DNA of 64,000 nt from Hyphomicrobium_A sp964493785 (GTDB taxonomy: Bacteria > Pseudomonadota > Alphaproteobacteria > Rhizobiales > Hyphomicrobiaceae), in NCBI GenBank assembly GCA_964493785.1, contig CAZBPM010000021.1, positions 1-64,000 on the forward strand, read 5' to 3'. This document shows positions 1 through 7,901 of the stretch, in pieces (within the stretch, counting starts at the first letter, position 1; each line of letters opens with the position of its first letter). The notes under the pieces were generated by a model. The model was not told the origin of the DNA. It worked only from the letters and a program-made list of their open reading frames with translations, and ran no database searches. Both the position numbers and the translations under genes were made by a program.

Positions 1-386
1 AATTGTCCCAAAGTAGGTGCAGCTTCTACCGGTCTAGGATGGTCGAGATGCCGAGGCAGCTGACACTACCGACACCACATGCGAACTCGCCCAGGTCGTT
101 GATGTGATGTCCGCTTGATATCCGTCCTCGACCGTCGAGAACGGGCACGTTCCGAGCCGCTCCTCCGTGCACGCCGCAGCGCGTCACCCGAAATCACGCC
201 ACCGCTCACGCGCCACACAAAGGCCGTGTTCAAATTATAATTCGCCGACCCCCCGGGGAAGGGGACGCGCCGAAGCCGAACTATTAGACATACCCATTGC
301 CGACTGGTCCGCCGTTTCGGCGGACCCGATACTTTTTCTCGCCCCGACCCCACGGACCATAACCGGTTTGCCAGGGAGTATTGCGT
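1..386. other. Intergenic stretch at window start, no gene recognised
   Basis: No convincing coding region, RNA gene or repeat was found. The open frames that cross it on both strands lack family-like sequence and run into the DUF262 gene in other frames. It presumably holds the promoter and leader of the gene starting at 387. The intact tRNA-Leu expected at the left end of the island is not here, so the island extends beyond the left window edge. Confidence 0.5.
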
Positions 387-2069
387 ATGACCGAATTCGA
401 TACTGATCACTACACCGTTCGTGACCTCTTTTCTCCCCACTTCGTTTTCCAGTTCCCATTCTATCAGCGGCCTTACCGCTGGAAGACCGAGCACGCCGCC
501 ACCCTCCTCGACGATATTCTCGCCGCCTGCGCCGATCCCAGGGACCTCGACGAGCTTCCCCCGTACTTCATGGGCAGCATCGTCCTCGTGCGCCACAAGG
601 ACGACCGCAACGCCCTCGTGATCGACGGACGCCAACGCCTCACCACGCTCGCCATCCTCCTCGCCGTGATCCGCGACATGGAGCGCGACCCCAAGCTCAA
701 GAGCGGGCTACACGAAATGCTCTATGACGAGCCCGACCATTTTTATGAGGTCAGCCGCGGCCCCAGACTGCGCACCAAGGGCGCCGACAGCGATTACCTG
801 TCTCGCTTCGTCATCGACCTCGCCGCCACAGTGGCGGAAGTCCCAGACTCGGAAATCCCCGAGCGCGCCGCCCGTATCTGCGACGTCGCCCAGCTGTTCC
901 GCCGTCGCCTGTCCAACCTCTCCGACGAGGAGCGCGGTCGGTTGCGGGATTTCGTTGTCAAATACTGCGAGATCGTCGGGGTCATCACGGCAGATGAGGA
1001 GCAGGGTCTGCGCATCTTCCGCGTACTCAACACACGCGGCATGGATCTGTCCCAGGTGGACCTGATCAAGACCGATCTCCTGACCCCACTGCCGGCCGAC
1101 AGTCAGGATGCCGCCATCGACGCTTGGGAAAACGCCGAAACCAACCTCGGTGCCGACGGCATGTCAAAGTTGCTGCGCGTCATCTATGCCGTGCATGCGC
1201 GCTCCATCGCCCCCGATGACCCAAAGCGTTTCCACGAGAACTTCATCAAGGTCGCCAAGCAGCGTGACCTGGTTGCGCTTTGCACATCCGAACTCACCGA
1301 ATACGCCGACACGCTGCTGCAAATCGACAACCGCGAGATACCGGCAAGCGACCTCGAGGCCGATCCCAACCGGGTGATACAAGCATTGAAATGGCTCGGC
1401 TGGGACAGCGAGGACTGGATGGCCCCCGCCATCAAACTTCTCATCAGCGCCAAAGGCGACGAGGCATTGACATATCGATGGCTGTCCGCCCTAGAGGCCG
1501 TCTGCTACTCATTCTTTCTGCGCGGCACCGACAAATCCGGGCGGGAGGCCCGGCGCGAAAAATTCGGCGACATACTCCACGATCTCGCCCTCGACCGAGA
1601 CCCCGCTCGTCCGGGTGGCCCCCTTACCCTGCACGACGAAGACCGCCGCAGGTTCCGGGAAGCTCTGTCCCGTCCCTTACACAGTTCCTTTCACCGGCGC
1701 GCGCTGGTGCAGCGCATTGAGCTTGCACTCAATAAGGCAGAGCCTCACTCCAAGCTCGACGTCGCCAGCCCCGAGCACTTGCTGCCCGACAAACTGCCCC
1801 GTGGTGCCGCCTGGAACGCCTTCACCTCGCAGCAGCACCTCGACCACCGCAACCTCCTCGGCAACTTCGCCTTGCTCGACAGGACCATCAACCGCACGGT
1901 TGCCAACAAATCGTTCGCCGACAAGAAGGCCATTATCTTCCGCGGCAACTACCGGCGCTTCGAGACCGTCAAGGATCTGCGCCAGTACACCGACTGGACG
2001 CCGGCCATCATCCGCGAGCGCACCGATCACTTCGCCGGTTTGCTGTGCAAGGAGTGGAAACTATATTGA
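387..2069 (+). CDS. DUF262/DUF1524 (GmrSD-like) protein
   Basis: A 560-residue cytoplasmic protein. The N-terminal DUF262 domain carries the motif DGRQRLTTL (consensus DGQQRLTT) near residue 75 and an FQFPFYQRPYRW entry motif. The C-terminal part resembles DUF1524, with EHLLP followed by NLLGNFALLDRTIN and an N..FADKK segment, the layout of an HNH-like nuclease half. In the family, GmrS (DUF262) and GmrD (DUF1524) are the NTPase and nuclease parts of type IV restriction enzymes acting on modified DNA; many single-chain homologues are uncharacterised. ATG 387 is preferred over TTG 381 because AGGGAG at 373-378 sits 8 nt upstream. It stands alone inside an integrase-linked island, which fits a defence gene. 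The exact substrate cannot be read from sequence. Confidence 0.85.
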   Translation: MTEFDTDHYTVRDLFSPHFVFQFPFYQRPYRWKTEHAATLLDDILAACADPRDLDELPPYFMGSIVLVRHKDDRNALVIDGRQRLTTLAILLAVIRDMERDPKLKSGLHEMLYDEPDHFYEVSRGPRLRTKGADSDYLSRFVIDLAATVAEVPDSEIPERAARICDVAQLFRRRLSNLSDEERGRLRDFVVKYCEIVGVITADEEQGLRIFRVLNTRGMDLSQVDLIKTDLLTPLPADSQDAAIDAWENAETNLGADGMSKLLRVIYAVHARSIAPDDPKRFHENFIKVAKQRDLVALCTSELTEYADTLLQIDNREIPASDLEADPNRVIQALKWLGWDSEDWMAPAIKLLISAKGDEALTYRWLSALEAVCYSFFLRGTDKSGREARREKFGDILHDLALDRDPARPGGPLTLHDEDRRRFREALSRPLHSSFHRRALVQRIELALNKAEPHSKLDVASPEHLLPDKLPRGAAWNAFTSQQHLDHRNLLGNFALLDRTINRTVANKSFADKKAIIFRGNYRRFETVKDLRQYTDWTPAIIRERTDHFAGLLCKEWKLY

Positions 2070-2187
2070 ACTCAATGCGGGTGGTGATCGCCACCCGCAC
2101 CTCATTTTCTCTGATTCCATTCCGTGTGCGGATGAGCTAGCTTTGCACATTTACAGCTCAGTAATTGACTTGTCGGGGACGCGTGCC

Positions 2188-2403
2188 ATGGCAGATTTTC
2201 TGTTCAAAATTCTCTTCATGCCTTTGTTCATGTTCTTCCTCGCCGTCGTCGTCTACGTGATGATCTCGGCCATCGTCTGCGACATGACCGGCCGTTGCCA
2301 GGTCTCTCCCACGGAGACCGTCAAGCCCGGCATGCAAGAGCGGTACAAGGCCTTCTGCGACAACATGGGCCTCTACTGCAACGCTGCATATCCTGATCGC
2401 TGA
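2188..2403 (+). CDS. Small membrane protein, unknown
   Basis: A 71-residue protein with one strongly hydrophobic N-terminal helix (about residues 5-30, phenylalanine- and valine-rich) followed by a short polar tail with four cysteines (CDMTGRC, AFC, LYC). The tail would lie outside the membrane if the N-terminus is inside. No family was recognised. The next small membrane gene starts 13 nt after its stop, so the two look co-transcribed. The start is the ATG inside CCATGG at 2188. Confidence 0.5.
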   Translation: MADFLFKILFMPLFMFFLAVVVYVMISAIVCDMTGRCQVSPTETVKPGMQERYKAFCDNMGLYCNAAYPDR

Positions 2404-2415
2404 CGGGAGGTGTTT

Positions 2416-2562
2416 ATGGATATGGGCCGCAGCGTTGCCATCGCAATCGGCATTGGCTTTCTCGCCGTTCTCATCAACGCGCTTGCAGGGCCGGGCGCGG
2501 CGATTGACTTTCTCGGCAGTCGCGAACCCTTCGCGAGCAAGTGGGTGCGGGAAAGCCAATAG
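2416..2562 (+). CDS. Very small membrane protein, unknown
   Basis: A 48-residue reading frame with GGGAGG at 2405-2410, 5 nt before the ATG. Residues about 5-30 form a hydrophobic stretch rich in Ile, Ala, Gly and Val; the tail is amphipathic and ends KWVRESQ. The strong ribosome binding site and position directly after the preceding small membrane gene support translation. The function is unknown. A two-gene unit with its neighbour is likely but inferred. Confidence 0.45.
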   Translation: MDMGRSVAIAIGIGFLAVLINALAGPGAAIDFLGSREPFASKWVRESQ

Positions 2563-2598
2563 GCTGCGCCATCTTCTTCCGCACGGATCAACCTACTG

Positions 2599-2808
2599 TC
2601 AGATCACCGTGAACAGAGTCAGATCTACGCCTTCGATCTTGAAGTGCCAAAGCGGCGCGGCTCCTTCGGGCAGCTCGGCGCCGGCTCGGGCGACGAAGCA
2701 GCCTCGCGTGAGCCGCAGCTCGGCAATCTGATCGGTCGAATGCAGCAGCTCCCGCCCGGTATTCAATGCTTCTTGGGCGAAGTCGTCCATCAATACGATA
2801 TCGGTCAT
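2599..2808 (-). CDS. Small hypothetical protein
   Basis: A 69-residue frame on the minus strand beginning MTDIVLMDDF, acidic in its first half. It has no recognisable domain, signal peptide or membrane segment. It lies 26 nt downstream of the HTH-protein gene on the same strand and is probably co-transcribed. The support is open frame, spacing and natural-looking composition only. Confidence 0.4.
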   Translation of the reverse strand: MTDIVLMDDFAQEALNTGRELLHSTDQIAELRLTRGCFVARAGAELPEGAAPLWHFKIEGVDLTLFTVI

Positions 2809-2834
2809 CGCTGAGATCCTGCCTCGAACCGGCC

Positions 2835-3596
2835 CTAAGCGGGGAACTCCAGAACATCACCGCCGGTGAGAGTGTCCGGCAGCAAAGAGACGGAGAACGC
2901 GTGCAGTGACGCGATCTTGAACGTGGCAGCGCCCTCGCCGAACCACGTGTTGACGCGAATGGGGGCTCCGGGAACCGCCACCGGCAACCGCTGGGAATAC
3001 CCGAATATGTGGCGCAGGACATCCGTTTTTCCACGGCGCATGACGAAGCCGTATTGGAGCCAGCGCGATGAGAAGCGGCCGTCGCTCCTGAAAGCGAAAT
3101 GGAACACTTGGGGGCGCATTGAGATCGGTTTTCCGATTATCTCCACCGCCTGATAGACGTTGCGGCGCTCGCGCGCCTCGTGCCTGAACTCATGAGTGGT
3201 CCAAGCGCGACCGTAGTGATCTGCGGCCAGATCGGCGGGAGGCCATTCCTTGATGCGGCCGAAGAACCCCCGCAGCATCTGCAACGGCGCGGGGGTTCCG
3301 TTCTCATGCTGCACGACCTCGAGCATGGTTTCGGCTGCGGCCGAGACCAGCCGCTCGTCAACCGCGAGGAGCGCAAACGGGTCGACGTCGAGCACGCCGG
3401 CCAAGCGCATGAAGCGTTTCGCATTCTTGGGCAGTTGGCCGTTCATCCAGCGGTGAACCGTGGTTTTGTCGATCGTGTCGTTTCCGTCTTCGCTTCCTTG
3501 GACCCACGCGTCCAGGAAAGCGGGCACGCCGCCGAACTCGATCACCAGATCGGTCACGAGCCCACTATCCAATTGAATTTCCACGACGGCTGCCAC
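2835..3596 (-). CDS. Helix-turn-helix-containing hypothetical protein
   Basis: About 253 residues from the preferred GTG start at 3596, which has GGAG six bases upstream. An open frame continues to 3869 but would overlap the divergent SET gene and reads as non-coding. The N-terminal quarter contains an HTH-like segment (DKTTVHRWMNGQLPKNAKRF), reminiscent of Cro/C1-type repressors that bind DNA with a short recognition helix. The remaining ~170 residues, rich in Arg and aromatic residues, match no family I recognise. Divergent placement from the membrane-SET gene with a 143-nt shared upstream region suggests it could regulate that gene or itself. This is inference. Confidence 0.55.
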   Translation of the reverse strand: MAAVVEIQLDSGLVTDLVIEFGGVPAFLDAWVQGSEDGNDTIDKTTVHRWMNGQLPKNAKRFMRLAGVLDVDPFALLAVDERLVSAAAETMLEVVQHENGTPAPLQMLRGFFGRIKEWPPADLAADHYGRAWTTHEFRHEARERRNVYQAVEIIGKPISMRPQVFHFAFRSDGRFSSRWLQYGFVMRRGKTDVLRHIFGYSQRLPVAVPGAPIRVNTWFGEGAATFKIASLHAFSVSLLPDTLTGGDVLEFPA

Positions 3597-3739
3597 GCGT
3601 AACTCCGATGCAAATCCGGGGGGTGCTTCTGCGACGACACGCGGAGTGCATCGCGCTAACACCGTGACGGGGTTGTTCCTCAATCTTTCGTCTAGGTGGA
3701 TGCGGAAATTGTCGCGCAGATGGCGCCTGTGGAGGGTCC

Positions 3740-4936
3740 GTGAGTGGATTACAGCTTTCAAGTAGTGCGGATTACGCAGCGCTCTTGGCCGCTTTTCTGC
3801 AAGCTGCGGGGTACGTGCTTTATGTGCGGAAATCCCTCGCATCGGAGATCGAGCCGAACCCCCTGACATGGCTCATGTTTGCGTACGGAACGAGCTTGCT
3901 CGCATTCATCGAATTCGAGAACGGCGCTGGGTGGCAGGAACTCGCCTTGCCGATCACCTGCGCGACCGGCAGCGTCACCGTAGCCGCAATCTGCATGGCG
4001 CGCGGTCGCATGCACCTTCCCGAATCCCGCCTGGAAGTGACGGCGTTCGCCGGCGACGTTGCGTTGACGGTAGCCTATGTCGGGTTCTGGCTGGCCGACG
4101 ACGGCGTTTTCGCTAGCGGCGACGCGGCTTATCAGGTCGGGTTTCTCATCGCGTCCAATACCACCGCAGTAACGGCTTTCGTGCCCCTTCTCGCGTCCAC
4201 GTGGGCGGAACCCTCCCAGGAGAGTCGCGGACCGTGGATCATATGGACGGGTGCCTACGCGGGATTGCTCGCCGCGACACTGGTGAACGAGGGCGGATCG
4301 GGCAACCCGTGGCTGCTGATGTATCCGGCGTTGAACATGCTGCTGCATGCGGGCGTCGCGCTTATCACTGTGACCGGAGCGAAGTCTGCGAACAGGAGGT
4401 CGGCCGAGGATCTTTTCGTGGCCGATGCGCCCGGAAAAGGGCGCGGGCTTTTTGCCCGTCGCCCATTTGCCAAGGGCGAGTTGGTTTTTGAACTGACGGG
4501 GCGCGTGCGACGCATCGAGATACGAACTGCGAAGCAGTCGGCGCGCTACGAGAACTGGCTGGGGCTGGATGCGGACTTGCACCGCCTGCCCGATGAGCCC
4601 TACGTGTTCGCCAACCACTCCTGCACGCCGAATCTCGGCGTGCGTGACCGAACGTCGTTCGTGGCCCTTAGCAACATTCTGCCTGGAGATGAGCTGACCT
4701 ACGATTACGCCACGGTGTGCGCTGAGCTCAACTGGTCGATGCGCTGCCGATGCGACCACCCCAATTGCCGGACGACCATCAAGGGCATCCAGTCACTTCC
4801 ACAGGATGTCTTCGACTCTTATCTCCCCTTCATTCCTCCATATTTTCAGAGCGTCTACCGAGCGGATCAAGACAGGGCGACGAAAAAGGTCAACCTCGAG
4901 GGCCGCGAGGTTCTTGAGGACGCCTGCTGCGCATAA
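3740..4936 (+). CDS. Multi-pass membrane protein fused to a SET domain
   Basis: A 398-residue protein starting at GTG 3740, with GGAGGGT just upstream. Residues about 10-212 form six to seven hydrophobic helices; the first two with the PNPLTW motif resemble a PQ-loop-type half. Residues about 222-346 are a SET lysine-methyltransferase domain: GKGRGLFARRPFAKGE, then NHSC at 292-295, ELTYDYA at 318-324 and a post-SET-like CRC-x4-C zinc cluster (336-343). These are the S-adenosylmethionine and tyrosine catalytic motifs of the family, so an active enzyme is plausible. SET proteins methylate lysines; the target here is unknown. The membrane anchor suggests a membrane-associated substrate, and a fusion with this architecture is unusual. 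Confidence 0.8.
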   Translation: MSGLQLSSSADYAALLAAFLQAAGYVLYVRKSLASEIEPNPLTWLMFAYGTSLLAFIEFENGAGWQELALPITCATGSVTVAAICMARGRMHLPESRLEVTAFAGDVALTVAYVGFWLADDGVFASGDAAYQVGFLIASNTTAVTAFVPLLASTWAEPSQESRGPWIIWTGAYAGLLAATLVNEGGSGNPWLLMYPALNMLLHAGVALITVTGAKSANRRSAEDLFVADAPGKGRGLFARRPFAKGELVFELTGRVRRIEIRTAKQSARYENWLGLDADLHRLPDEPYVFANHSCTPNLGVRDRTSFVALSNILPGDELTYDYATVCAELNWSMRCRCDHPNCRTTIKGIQSLPQDVFDSYLPFIPPYFQSVYRADQDRATKKVNLEGREVLEDACCA

Positions 4937-5068
4937 GAGGAATTTTTTGGACCAACCGAATATTGCAGGCGGGCTCATTTCAATCACCAAATTATAATGG
5001 CCCGGCGGTGAGGAGCGGGAAACCGTTCTTCACCGTCTGCCGATTCAACGCCATTGGAGGACTGCAGC

Positions 5069-5359
5069 ATGCCGGATGCTGGACGTGCCGAGGCACGAGG
5101 CGAGAAGCTAGGCGCTTCGAAGGCGGAACAGGTGGCGGTGCTCTACGCCTGCGCCGAAAGCCTGACGCCTGCAACCGACGCCGACCGCACCGAGGCTACC
5201 GAAAGACTGAATGCGCTCATCGCCGTGATGACCGCGCGCGACTGGCAAGAGGTTCCCAAGTACTGGGGCCTGCTTGGATCGGTCGGAATGTGCGGACTGA
5301 TGCGGTATGCGGTGGCTGTGTGGAAGCAAGCGCGGCTAATCGCTGAACCAGGACGTTGA
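5069..5359 (+). CDS. Hypothetical protein, 96 aa
   Basis: Start ATG 5069 has GGAGG at 5056-5060 with an 8-nt spacer; a TTG at 5054 in frame would overlap the ribosome site. The protein is mostly helical and amphipathic, has no signal peptide and contains an EVPKYWGLLGSVGMCGLMRYAVAVW segment near the C-terminus. No family was recognised. It precedes the secreted repeat protein by 92 nt, so co-transcription is uncertain. Confidence 0.5.
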   Translation: MPDAGRAEARGEKLGASKAEQVAVLYACAESLTPATDADRTEATERLNALIAVMTARDWQEVPKYWGLLGSVGMCGLMRYAVAVWKQARLIAEPGR

Positions 5360-5451
5360 GAATGTTTCGGCGCCGTGCATAATCAGCGTCGCAGCTTTGA
5401 TCGCTTTTTTATTTTCAACACTTCAATGAATTGACGACGTCGGGGTGTTCC

Positions 5452-6006
5452 ATGCGTGTTGTAATCCGCCACCAAGGTATTTGGCTTTCCAGCATCCTTC
5501 TAGCGGCGGTAGTGGCTACTCATCCAGCCTCGGCCCAAACATCGGGATATCCATCTGGCGTCAGCGTCGGAACCGCGGGTGCCTATGGCGGTCTACCTCC
5601 AGGCGTCAGTTTGCGGCAGGGCGCGCGCGGTGGTTTACCTCCCGGCATCCGCTCGGGGAGGGGCGCCAGTGGCGGCCTTCCTCCAGGCGTCCGCTCCAAT
5701 AGGGGAGCTACAGGAGGATATCCGCGTGGCGTTGGGAGTCTGCCAGGCGGATACGGCGGCTATCCGCCGGGGGTGAGCCCAGGAGGCACCGGCTATGGCG
5801 GTTATCCGGCCGGCGTGAGATCGGGTTACGGCGCCTACGGAGCCGTGCCAGACAATGTCCAGATCCTGCGCGAACCTCCGTACGAGGGTCTCGAAACCTG
5901 CGCACCAAATCCCAGGGGTCTCGTGGGCCTGGGGCGCCGCGGCTTACGCTTCTCTGCCCTCGGAGCGTTGGGGATGCTCGCCGACTTCAACGAAAGGTGC
6001 CGATAG
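5452..6006 (+). CDS. Secreted Gly/Pro-rich 14-residue-repeat protein
   Basis: A 184-residue protein starting at ATG 5452. It opens with a Sec-type signal peptide (MRVVIRHQ, hydrophobic core, then ASA-Q near residue 29). Mature residues 46-129 are six exact-length 14-residue repeats of the form GG(L/Y)PxGVxSxxGxx. The C-terminal ~50 residues have two cysteines and end ADFNERCR. The role is unknown; the composition suggests an extended, surface or periplasmic structural protein. It heads the block of zinc-finger, VWA, PP2C and kinase genes on the same strand, which suggests it may be part of that system. That link is based on position only. Confidence 0.65.
   Translation: MRVVIRHQGIWLSSILLAAVVATHPASAQTSGYPSGVSVGTAGAYGGLPPGVSLRQGARGGLPPGIRSGRGASGGLPPGVRSNRGATGGYPRGVGSLPGGYGGYPPGVSPGGTGYGGYPAGVRSGYGAYGAVPDNVQILREPPYEGLETCAPNPRGLVGLGRRGLRFSALGALGMLADFNERCR
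5587..5838 (+). repeat. Six tandem 42-bp coding repeats
   Basis: Six in-frame units of exactly 42 bp encode GGLPPGVSLRQGAR, GGLPPGIRSGRGAS, GGLPPGVRSNRGAT, GGYPRGVGSLPGGY, GGYPPGVSPGGTGY and GGYPAGVRSGYGAY. The first three units are Leu-Pro-Pro types and the last three Tyr-Pro types, showing two subfamilies. Unit length is conserved while sequence drifts. Confidence 0.85.
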
Positions 6007-6110
6007 GAACGAAGGCGGCGCGCCGCGCAACGCCACTGGCTGAGCATAGACGTCGACTGCGAACACACAGCTACGAGAAGTCCGGGAAGCCCGGCGATGG
6101 AGGATTGGGG

Positions 6111-6314
6111 ATGGGCCAAGGGGAAAAATGCGATGCTTGCAGCCCTGTCGCGGTGGGCGGGTGGGGTTTGCGGACGATGTATGGGGTCCGTTGCAACGCG
6201 TGCGGAGGCGCCGGCAAGCACTATCTGAGTTCAGGAACGGTCGGCTGCGAAAGCTGCAACGGAGAAGGTTTTGTCCGATGCCCAAAATGTTACGGCACGG
6301 GGCATCTTCGATAG
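6111..6314 (+). CDS. Small DnaJ-type CxxC zinc-finger protein
   Basis: A 67-residue protein starting at ATG 6111, preceded by GGAGG at 6099-6103. It contains four CxxC-type pairs (CDAC, CNACGGAGK, CESCNGEG, CPKCYGTG), the pattern of the cysteine-rich zinc-binding domain of DnaJ/Hsp40 without the J domain or substrate domains. Such stand-alone modules bind unfolded proteins or partners. It sits between the secreted repeat gene and the VWA gene on the same strand, so it is probably an accessory of this stress-type block (inferred). Confidence 0.7.
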   Translation: MGQGEKCDACSPVAVGGWGLRTMYGVRCNACGGAGKHYLSSGTVGCESCNGEGFVRCPKCYGTGHLR

Positions 6315-6421
6315 CAGATTTATTAGCTGAGAAGCCTTTTTGTCAGGCAGTGGGGAATGGGTGTCAGCATACCTGCGCCTCACCCGAGGAGGGTGAAGTT
6401 ATTTTTTTTGGGGAGACTTTA

Positions 6422-7099
6422 ATGTCCATCACGGGAATTCCCGACGTTGCGCTGATCGATAATACGAGCCAGCGCCTGCCCTGTGTACTTGTGCTCGATG
6501 GTTCGGGTTCAATGACGACCGGCGATGCGATCACTCAGCTGAACGCCGGCCTGAAGGAGTTCGAGAAGGAACTTAAGGCTGACGACATTGCCAGCCAGCG
6601 CGTCCAAATCCTTGTCATACGGTTTGGAGGGGACAACGTCGTCGAGGTCGTCTGCGATTGGACCGATGCCATGGATTTCAATGCCCCACAGGTCCTCGCC
6701 GACGGGCTCACGCCCCTCGGAGCCGCCGTAACCTTGGCGCTGGCGAAGATCGAGGAGCAGAAGGCGCGCTACAGAGCCCATGGCATCGCTTACAACCGTC
6801 CCTGGTTGTTCTTGCTGACAGATGGGGAGCCGACGGATCAAGACTGGGAAACGGCGGCAGCTGCCTGCCGCGGCGCCGAGGCGGCAGAGAAGGTGGTTGT
6901 GTTTGGCATCGGCACTGGCGATGCCAACACCGACAAGCTCTCGCTCTTCTCAACGCGTGCACCAGTGCGGCTGCAAGGGCTCAAGTTTAAAGAGCTGTTC
7001 ATCTGGCTAAGCCGGAGCGCAAAGGTCGCCTCCAAGGCAGACCAGGGCAGCAACGTGCAGATGCCGGCGCCGATCGATTGGATGCAGATTCCGACCTAA
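6422..7099 (+). CDS. VWA-domain protein, TerY-like
   Basis: A 225-residue protein starting at ATG 6422, with GGGGAGA upstream. It is a single von Willebrand factor A domain: metal-ion-dependent adhesion site DGSGSM near residue 26, a threonine in GLTPLG, and TDGEPTD closing the site. The size and the EAAEKVVVFGIGTGDAN strand match the TerY family of cytoplasmic VWA proteins. In Ter-linked systems TerY is encoded with a PP2C phosphatase and a protein kinase, and the same trio follows here. The PP2C gene starts 13 nt after its stop, so they form one transcription unit. The VWA domain probably acts as a metal-dependent scaffold or kinase/phosphatase target. Confidence 0.85.
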   Translation: MSITGIPDVALIDNTSQRLPCVLVLDGSGSMTTGDAITQLNAGLKEFEKELKADDIASQRVQILVIRFGGDNVVEVVCDWTDAMDFNAPQVLADGLTPLGAAVTLALAKIEEQKARYRAHGIAYNRPWLFLLTDGEPTDQDWETAAAACRGAEAAEKVVVFGIGTGDANTDKLSLFSTRAPVRLQGLKFKELFIWLSRSAKVASKADQGSNVQMPAPIDWMQIPT

Positions 7100-7112
7100 A
7101 CGGCGCCGCATC

Positions 7113-7901
7113 ATGACCTATCCAGTTTGGAAGATGGCCGGGGTCTCCGTTCCTGGCTTTTCGCACCTTGCCGAGGGCACAGGCTGCCAAGATGCGCACC
7201 GGATCGTCTGTACAGGTGGAGGGTGGTTCGTCGGAATCGTGTCCGATGGAGCGGGATCGGCTCGGCACGGCGCGGCGGGGTCGGCAATGGCAAGCCATAT
7301 GCTTGCGATGTTCCTCGCGGAGCGCCTCATGGATCTCCAGGATGCGGGAGCTTGGGTTGCCGACGTATCCGAGCTGACGCCGTGGGTCAAAGAGGGCATT
7401 GCTCTGCTCCGCGAGCGCCTCGCTTTGACTGCGGCTCGCGATCAGGGGACGCTTGAGGACTATCACGCGACGATAGTGGGCACCGTGGCTGGGCCCAGCG
7501 GCGGGATTTTCTTTCACATTGGCGATGGCGCGGCGGTGGCGCTTGCACCAACTGCATCCGCCGCGCCGGTGCTGTCGCGGCCGGAGAATGGCGAATTTTC
7601 GGAAACGACATTTTTCCTCACCCAGTCTCAATGGGAGGAGCATCTGCGGATCACGACCTTCGGGCCGGAGCACGATGTTTTGCTGATGATGACTGATGGC
7701 GTGACGCCATTTGCCCTGACGCGGGACGGCGCCGGTCCTTTCGCACCGTTTGTCGAGCCCCTCACGAAGTATCTAAGGGAGAACAGCCGCCCTGAAGGAG
7801 AAGCGGCGCTCGCAGCCACTCTTTCCAAAGAAGAGGTGCGCCGTATCACTGGTGATGACAAGACGCTGGTGTGGGCCATGCGGAACGGCGCGCATGAATG
7901 A
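7113..7901 (+). CDS. PP2C-family serine/threonine phosphatase
   Basis: A 262-residue cytoplasmic PPM-type phosphatase. Metal-binding motifs are visible: SDGAGSARHG near residue 44, HIGDGAA in the middle, MMTDGV near 190 and DDKT near the C-terminus. All key aspartates are present. It would remove phosphate placed by the kinase whose gene begins inside its last codons (8-nt overlap), and probably acts on the VWA partner. Translational coupling VWA-PP2C-kinase is clear from spacing. Confidence 0.9.
   Translation: MTYPVWKMAGVSVPGFSHLAEGTGCQDAHRIVCTGGGWFVGIVSDGAGSARHGAAGSAMASHMLAMFLAERLMDLQDAGAWVADVSELTPWVKEGIALLRERLALTAARDQGTLEDYHATIVGTVAGPSGGIFFHIGDGAAVALAPTASAAPVLSRPENGEFSETTFFLTQSQWEEHLRITTFGPEHDVLLMMTDGVTPFALTRDGAGPFAPFVEPLTKYLRENSRPEGEAALAATLSKEEVRRITGDDKTLVWAMRNGAHE

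Noticed and set aside
3597..3869. N-terminal extension of the HTH protein
   Set aside because: It would overlap the SET gene and reads as low-quality basic sequence; a GTG with a good ribosome site exists at 3596.
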